NCBI GenBank assembly: GCA_002504845.1
Contig: DATW01000077.1
Span: 8,012-14,509 of the forward strand
Reading direction: 5' to 3'
Length of the DNA stretch: 6,498 nt
Source of the DNA: Euryarchaeota archaeon UBA250
GTDB lineage: Archaea > Thermoplasmatota > Poseidoniia > Poseidoniales > Thalassarchaeaceae
Part shown: piece after piece, positions 6,377-6,498 of the stretch
Layout: each line of letters begins with the position of its first letter
Numbering within the stretch: the stretch's first letter is position 1
Made by a program: the position numbers and the translations under genes
Notes under the pieces: model-generated
What the model was told of the DNA's origin: nothing
The model's input: only the letters and a program-made list of their open reading frames with translations
Databases searched by the model: none

Positions 6377-6498
6377 ATGACGGAGAAACGCCTGAGGCGT
6401 AGGACGCCTCTTCGATTCAAACAAATCAAGGCCATATCATCCGAAATAGAAGCTCGTCTCAATGTGGCGCTGAATCTCTCGAGTTCATTTCTAGAAGA
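6377..6498 (+). CDS. N-terminal 40 codons of an unidentified protein, cut by window edge
   Basis: An open frame runs from the ATG at 6377 to the right edge without a stop. It is divergent from rps8e across a 98-base gap, which is the expected size for a pair of promoters. The start is strongly basic (EKRLRRRTPLRFKQIK, residues 3-18) followed by a likely amphipathic helix (ISSEIEARLNVALNL, residues 20-34). A basic N-terminus plus helix is reminiscent of the pre-PUA region of archaeal MCT-1-like PUA-domain proteins, but 40 residues are too few to decide and this is only a guess. The frame stays open for some distance upstream of the ATG without another ATG, and a poor GGTG lies about ten bases before the start. 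Whether it is a real gene depends on sequence beyond the edge. Confidence 0.45.
   Translation, partial: MTEKRLRRRTPLRFKQIKAISSEIEARLNVALNLSSSFLE

Noticed and set aside
6227..6424. 65-codon minus-strand frame upstream of and overlapping rps8e
   Set aside because: It overlaps the start of S8e in another frame and covers the divergent promoter gap; no recognisable protein.

Overview
The window looks like chromosomal DNA from an archaeon. It holds an archaeal/eukaryal-type elongation factor 1A, a family B replicative-type DNA polymerase, ribosomal protein S8e and the signal recognition particle protein SRP19, a set that bacteria do not carry. Most starts lack a Shine-Dalgarno sequence, and there is a PKD-domain lipoprotein. 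Together with roughly balanced base composition, this would fit a mesophilic marine euryarchaeon of the Thermoplasmata side (Marine Group II/III-like). The lineage is an inference from gene content and style, not from a marker search.

Layout, left to right. Positions 1-335 (minus) hold the N-terminal part of EF-1A, cut by the window edge. A 106-base gap carries its promoter and Shine-Dalgarno site. Positions 442-1635 (minus) encode a secreted PKD lipoprotein of unknown function. Positions 1657-4263 (minus) encode an intact, intein-free DNA polymerase B with a PCNA-binding-like C-terminus. A divergent promoter region at 4264-4365 contains a near-perfect 12-base inverted repeat. Positions 4366-5391 (plus) encode a branched-chain amino acid aminotransferase. 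Its stop codon is one base from that of the convergent SRP19 gene (5393-5815, minus), which lies downstream of the S8e gene (5883-6278, minus). Positions 6377-6498 (plus) hold the first 40 codons of a further gene cut by the right edge.

The genes are mostly information processing (translation elongation, ribosome, protein targeting, DNA replication/repair), plus one amino acid metabolism gene and one surface protein. The minus-strand run S8e-SRP19 is a translation/secretion pair. polB and the lipoprotein gene are 21 bases apart and could be co-transcribed, but an AT-rich promoter-like element at the very end of polB could serve the lipoprotein gene alone.

No gene-free stretch exceeds 300 bases. 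I see no tRNA, rRNA, CRISPR array, insertion sequence or defence cassette, and nothing that amounts to a new multi-gene system. The most interesting signals are regulatory. AT-rich promoter-like elements lie 23-26 bases upstream of five starts, which suggests leaderless mRNAs. The exception is EF-1A, which has a longer leader with a Shine-Dalgarno site. Other points worth a look are the mirrored promoter between polB and the aminotransferase, the long basic tail on SRP19, and the architecture of the lipoprotein.
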